DNA of 64,000 nt, from contig NZ_JADCKC010000003.1 of assembly GCF_014982805.1 (NCBI RefSeq), positions 62,001-126,000 of the forward strand, read 5' to 3'. Origin of the DNA: Gemmiger gallinarum. GTDB lineage: Bacteria; Bacillota; Clostridia; Oscillospirales; Ruminococcaceae. The number at the start of each line of letters is the position of its first letter. Position 1 is the first letter of the stretch. The position numbers and the translations under genes are program-made. This document shows positions 62,449 through 64,000 of this stretch, one piece after another. The notes beneath the pieces are model-generated. The model did not search any database. It saw only the letters and a list, made by a program, of their open reading frames with translations, and was not told the origin of the DNA.

Positions 62449-62817
62449 TTACAGCGATTCGGGAGCCAGGCTCAGGATCTTGGTGAAGCCGGCATCGCGC
62501 AGCTCGCGAGCGACGGGTCCAAAGATACGGGTGCCCTTGGGGCTCTTGTCGGCCATAACGATAACAGCAGCATTCTCGTCGAAACGGATGTAGCTGCCGT
62601 CATCGCGGCGCAGGCCGTGCTTGGAACGGACGATGACAGCCTTGACCACATCGCCCTTTTTGACGGTGCCACCGGGCGCAGCCTTCTTGACGCTGCAAAC
62701 CACGATGTCGCCGATGTTGGCATATCTCTTGCGGGTACCGCCCAGTACACGGAAGCACATTAACTCCTTGGCACCGGTATTGTCGGCAACTTTGAGATAA
62801 GTTTGCATCTGAACCAT
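62449..62817 (-). CDS. rplN: 50S ribosomal protein L14
   Basis: 122 residues. [21 protein letters not shown] at the start and [20 protein letters not shown] at the end are canonical. It forms an inter-subunit bridge. AAGGAGG nine bases before the ATG. Confidence 0.97.
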   Translation of the reverse strand: MVQMQTYLKVADNTGAKELMCFRVLGGTRKRYANIGDIVVCSVKKAAPGGTVKKGDVVKAVIVRSKHGLRRDDGSYIRFDENAAVIVMADKSPKGTRIFGPVARELRDAGFTKILSLAPESL

Positions 62818-62852
62818 CTTTCAGGTCCTCCTTTCAAAGTACCAGGCTTGGA

Positions 62853-63107
62853 TTATTTCGCCTTTTCAATGATCTTGACCAGGCGCCAGTTCACGTCCTT
62901 GGAAAGTTTGCGGGTCTCCATGATCTCAACACGATCGCCGATGCCGGCTTCGTTGTTCTCATCATGAGCCTTGAACTTCACGGTGCGCTTCAGGATCTTC
63001 TTGTAGAGGGGGTGCTGGACGCTGTCGCGGACTGCGACGACGATGGTCTTGTCCATCTTGTCGGAAACGACAACACCCACACGGGTCTTTCTCAGATTGC
63101 GTTCCAT
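62853..63107 (-). CDS. rpsQ: 30S ribosomal protein S17
   Basis: 84 residues, OB fold. [21 protein letters not shown] and [21 protein letters not shown] are canonical. It binds 16S rRNA helices 7 and 11. Confidence 0.97.
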   Translation of the reverse strand: MERNLRKTRVGVVVSDKMDKTIVVAVRDSVQHPLYKKILKRTVKFKAHDENNEAGIGDRVEIMETRKLSKDVNWRLVKIIEKAK

Positions 63108-63122
63108 TGTTTAACCTCCCTC

Positions 63123-63320
63123 TTACGCGTTCTTGGCATTGTTCTCCGCCATAACGGTCATCACACGGGCGATGTCCTTCTTGACGGTATCAATGCGGAT
63201 GGGGTTATCCAACTGGTTGATGGCGTGCTGAAAGCGCAGGTTGAACAGTTCCGCTTTCAGATCCTTGAGCTTCTTGTTGAGCTCAACGTCGGTCATATCG
63301 CGCAGCTCGTTCGCTTTCAT
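63123..63320 (-). CDS. rpmC: 50S ribosomal protein L29
   Basis: 65 residues, two-helix protein at the tunnel exit. [20 protein letters not shown] and [18 protein letters not shown] are typical. Its ATG overlaps the rplP stop by four bases. Confidence 0.97.
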   Translation of the reverse strand: MKANELRDMTDVELNKKLKDLKAELFNLRFQHAINQLDNPIRIDTVKKDIARVMTVMAENNAKNA

Positions 63321-63757
63321 TCAGCGTCATCCTCCTTCACGGTGTCAGGCTCTTCGCGCTTGACAAATTTGCAGCGGATCGGCAGCTTGTTGGCTGCCAG
63401 GCGCAGCGACTCGCGAGCGGTCGCTTCGTCAACCTCCGCGATCTCAAACAGAACGCGGCCCGGCTTGACGACGGCCACCCAGTATTCCGGGCTGCCTTTA
63501 CCGGAGCCCATACGGGTGCCGGCGGGTTTCTCGGTGACGGGCTTGTCGGGGAAGATCTTGATCCAGACCTTGCCGCCACGCTTGATATAACGGGTCATGG
63601 CAACACGGGCCGCCTCGATCTGGTTGGAGGTGATCCAGGCCGGCTCCAGGGCGACCAGGCCGTACTGGCCCTGGTTGACCTTGTTGCCGCGCATGGCCTT
63701 GCCGGTCATGCGGCCGCGCTGAACGCGGCGGTATTTAACACGCTTCGGCAGTAACAT
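63317..63757 (-). CDS. rplP: 50S ribosomal protein L16
   Basis: 146 residues. [21 protein letters not shown] and the region [20 protein letters not shown] are canonical. It sits near the A site and the peptidyl transferase centre. Start overlaps the rpsC stop by one base (TAATG). Confidence 0.97.
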   Translation of the reverse strand: MLLPKRVKYRRVQRGRMTGKAMRGNKVNQGQYGLVALEPAWITSNQIEAARVAMTRYIKRGGKVWIKIFPDKPVTEKPAGTRMGSGKGSPEYWVAVVKPGRVLFEIAEVDEATARESLRLAANKLPIRCKFVKREEPDTVKEDDAE

Positions 63758-64000
63758 TACTGTTTGCCTCCTTCCTTCTTGGCAGCAGGCTTCGCGCCCT
63801 TCAGGATCTCACCCTTGTAGATCCAGACCTTGACGCCGACCTTGCCGTAGGTGGTGTTGGCCTCGGCAAAACCGTAGTCGATGTCGGCACGCAGGGTCTG
63901 CAGGGGGATGGTGCCCTCGTGATAGCTCTCGGTGCGGGCGATGTCAGCGCCAGCCAGACGGCCGGAGCAGGTGACCTTGATGCCCTTGGCGGGAACGCCG
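63757..64000 (-). CDS. rpsC: 30S ribosomal protein S3, C-terminal part
   Basis: The window ends inside the gene; about 80 codons and the stop remain. The sequence [19 protein letters not shown], then [20 protein letters not shown] and [17 protein letters not shown] is the C-terminal S3 domain. It is the first gene seen of the S10-spc-alpha operon on the minus strand. Confidence 0.96.
   Translation of the reverse strand, partial: GVPAKGIKVTCSGRLAGADIARTESYHEGTIPLQTLRADIDYGFAEANTTYGKVGVKVWIYKGEILKGAKPAAKKEGGKQ

Noticed and set aside
1-64000. CRISPR arrays, tRNA or rRNA genes, insertion sequences
   Set aside because: Reading both strands I found no spaced direct repeats, no transposase, and no tRNA or rRNA sequence that I could support.

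Overview
The window looks like chromosomal DNA from a G+C-rich Clostridia lineage, most likely a gut Oscillospirales/Ruminococcaceae relative of Gemmiger, Subdoligranulum or Faecalibacterium (inference). Signs are a T-box leader, SpoIIP, IreB, a KOW protein between map and infA in the ribosomal operon, several TTG starts behind strong AGGAGG sites, and TTGACA-17-TATAAT type promoters in high-G+C DNA. I see no rRNA, tRNA, CRISPR array, insertion sequence or prophage module.

Layout. 1-6.3 kb: tail of an ABC exporter, then a carbohydrate ABC importer (binding protein and two permeases, no ATPase), a LacI-type regulator and 4-alpha-glucanotransferase. 6.3-9 kb: asparagine synthetase and a GNAT gene behind an Asn T-box. 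9.1-10.8 kb: a two-gene SufC/SufB-like Fe-S assembly unit. 10.9-14.5 kb: two tandem AI-2E family membrane proteins, a rhodanese and a DUF523 protein. 14.7-19.8 kb: isocitrate dehydrogenase and aconitase, divergent from citrate synthase; together these are the oxidative TCA arm to 2-oxoglutarate. 20-27 kb: S20, SpoIIP, YfhO, AsnS, MutY. 27-33 kb: FolD, Lgt, a pair of M16 peptidase-like proteins, a Zn alcohol dehydrogenase. 33.5-36.3 kb: GtrA, M20 dipeptidase, a 47-residue membrane protein, thioredoxin.

36.4-40.1 kb is the most unusual part. A radical SAM/DUF4130 pair of the putative DNA-repair type sits beside a self-cleaving XRE-S24 repressor, which is divergent from a small two-helix membrane protein. 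Four copies of a 15-bp operator lie between them, and one fills the -35/-10 spacer of each promoter. This looks like an SOS-like switch with an unfamiliar operator.

40.5-46.5 kb: CutC with a small deoxyribosyltransferase-like partner, then PTS IICB, NagB and NagA for GlcNAc uptake and catabolism, IreB, and a 55-residue hypothetical protein. 46.6-52.1 kb (minus): MurD, GNAT and methionine gamma-lyase-like protein in one operon, an atypical PRPP synthetase, and a small membrane protein. 52.3-64 kb (minus): the S10/spc/alpha ribosomal operon from rpsC (cut by the window edge) to rplQ, including secY, adk, map, infA and rpoA.
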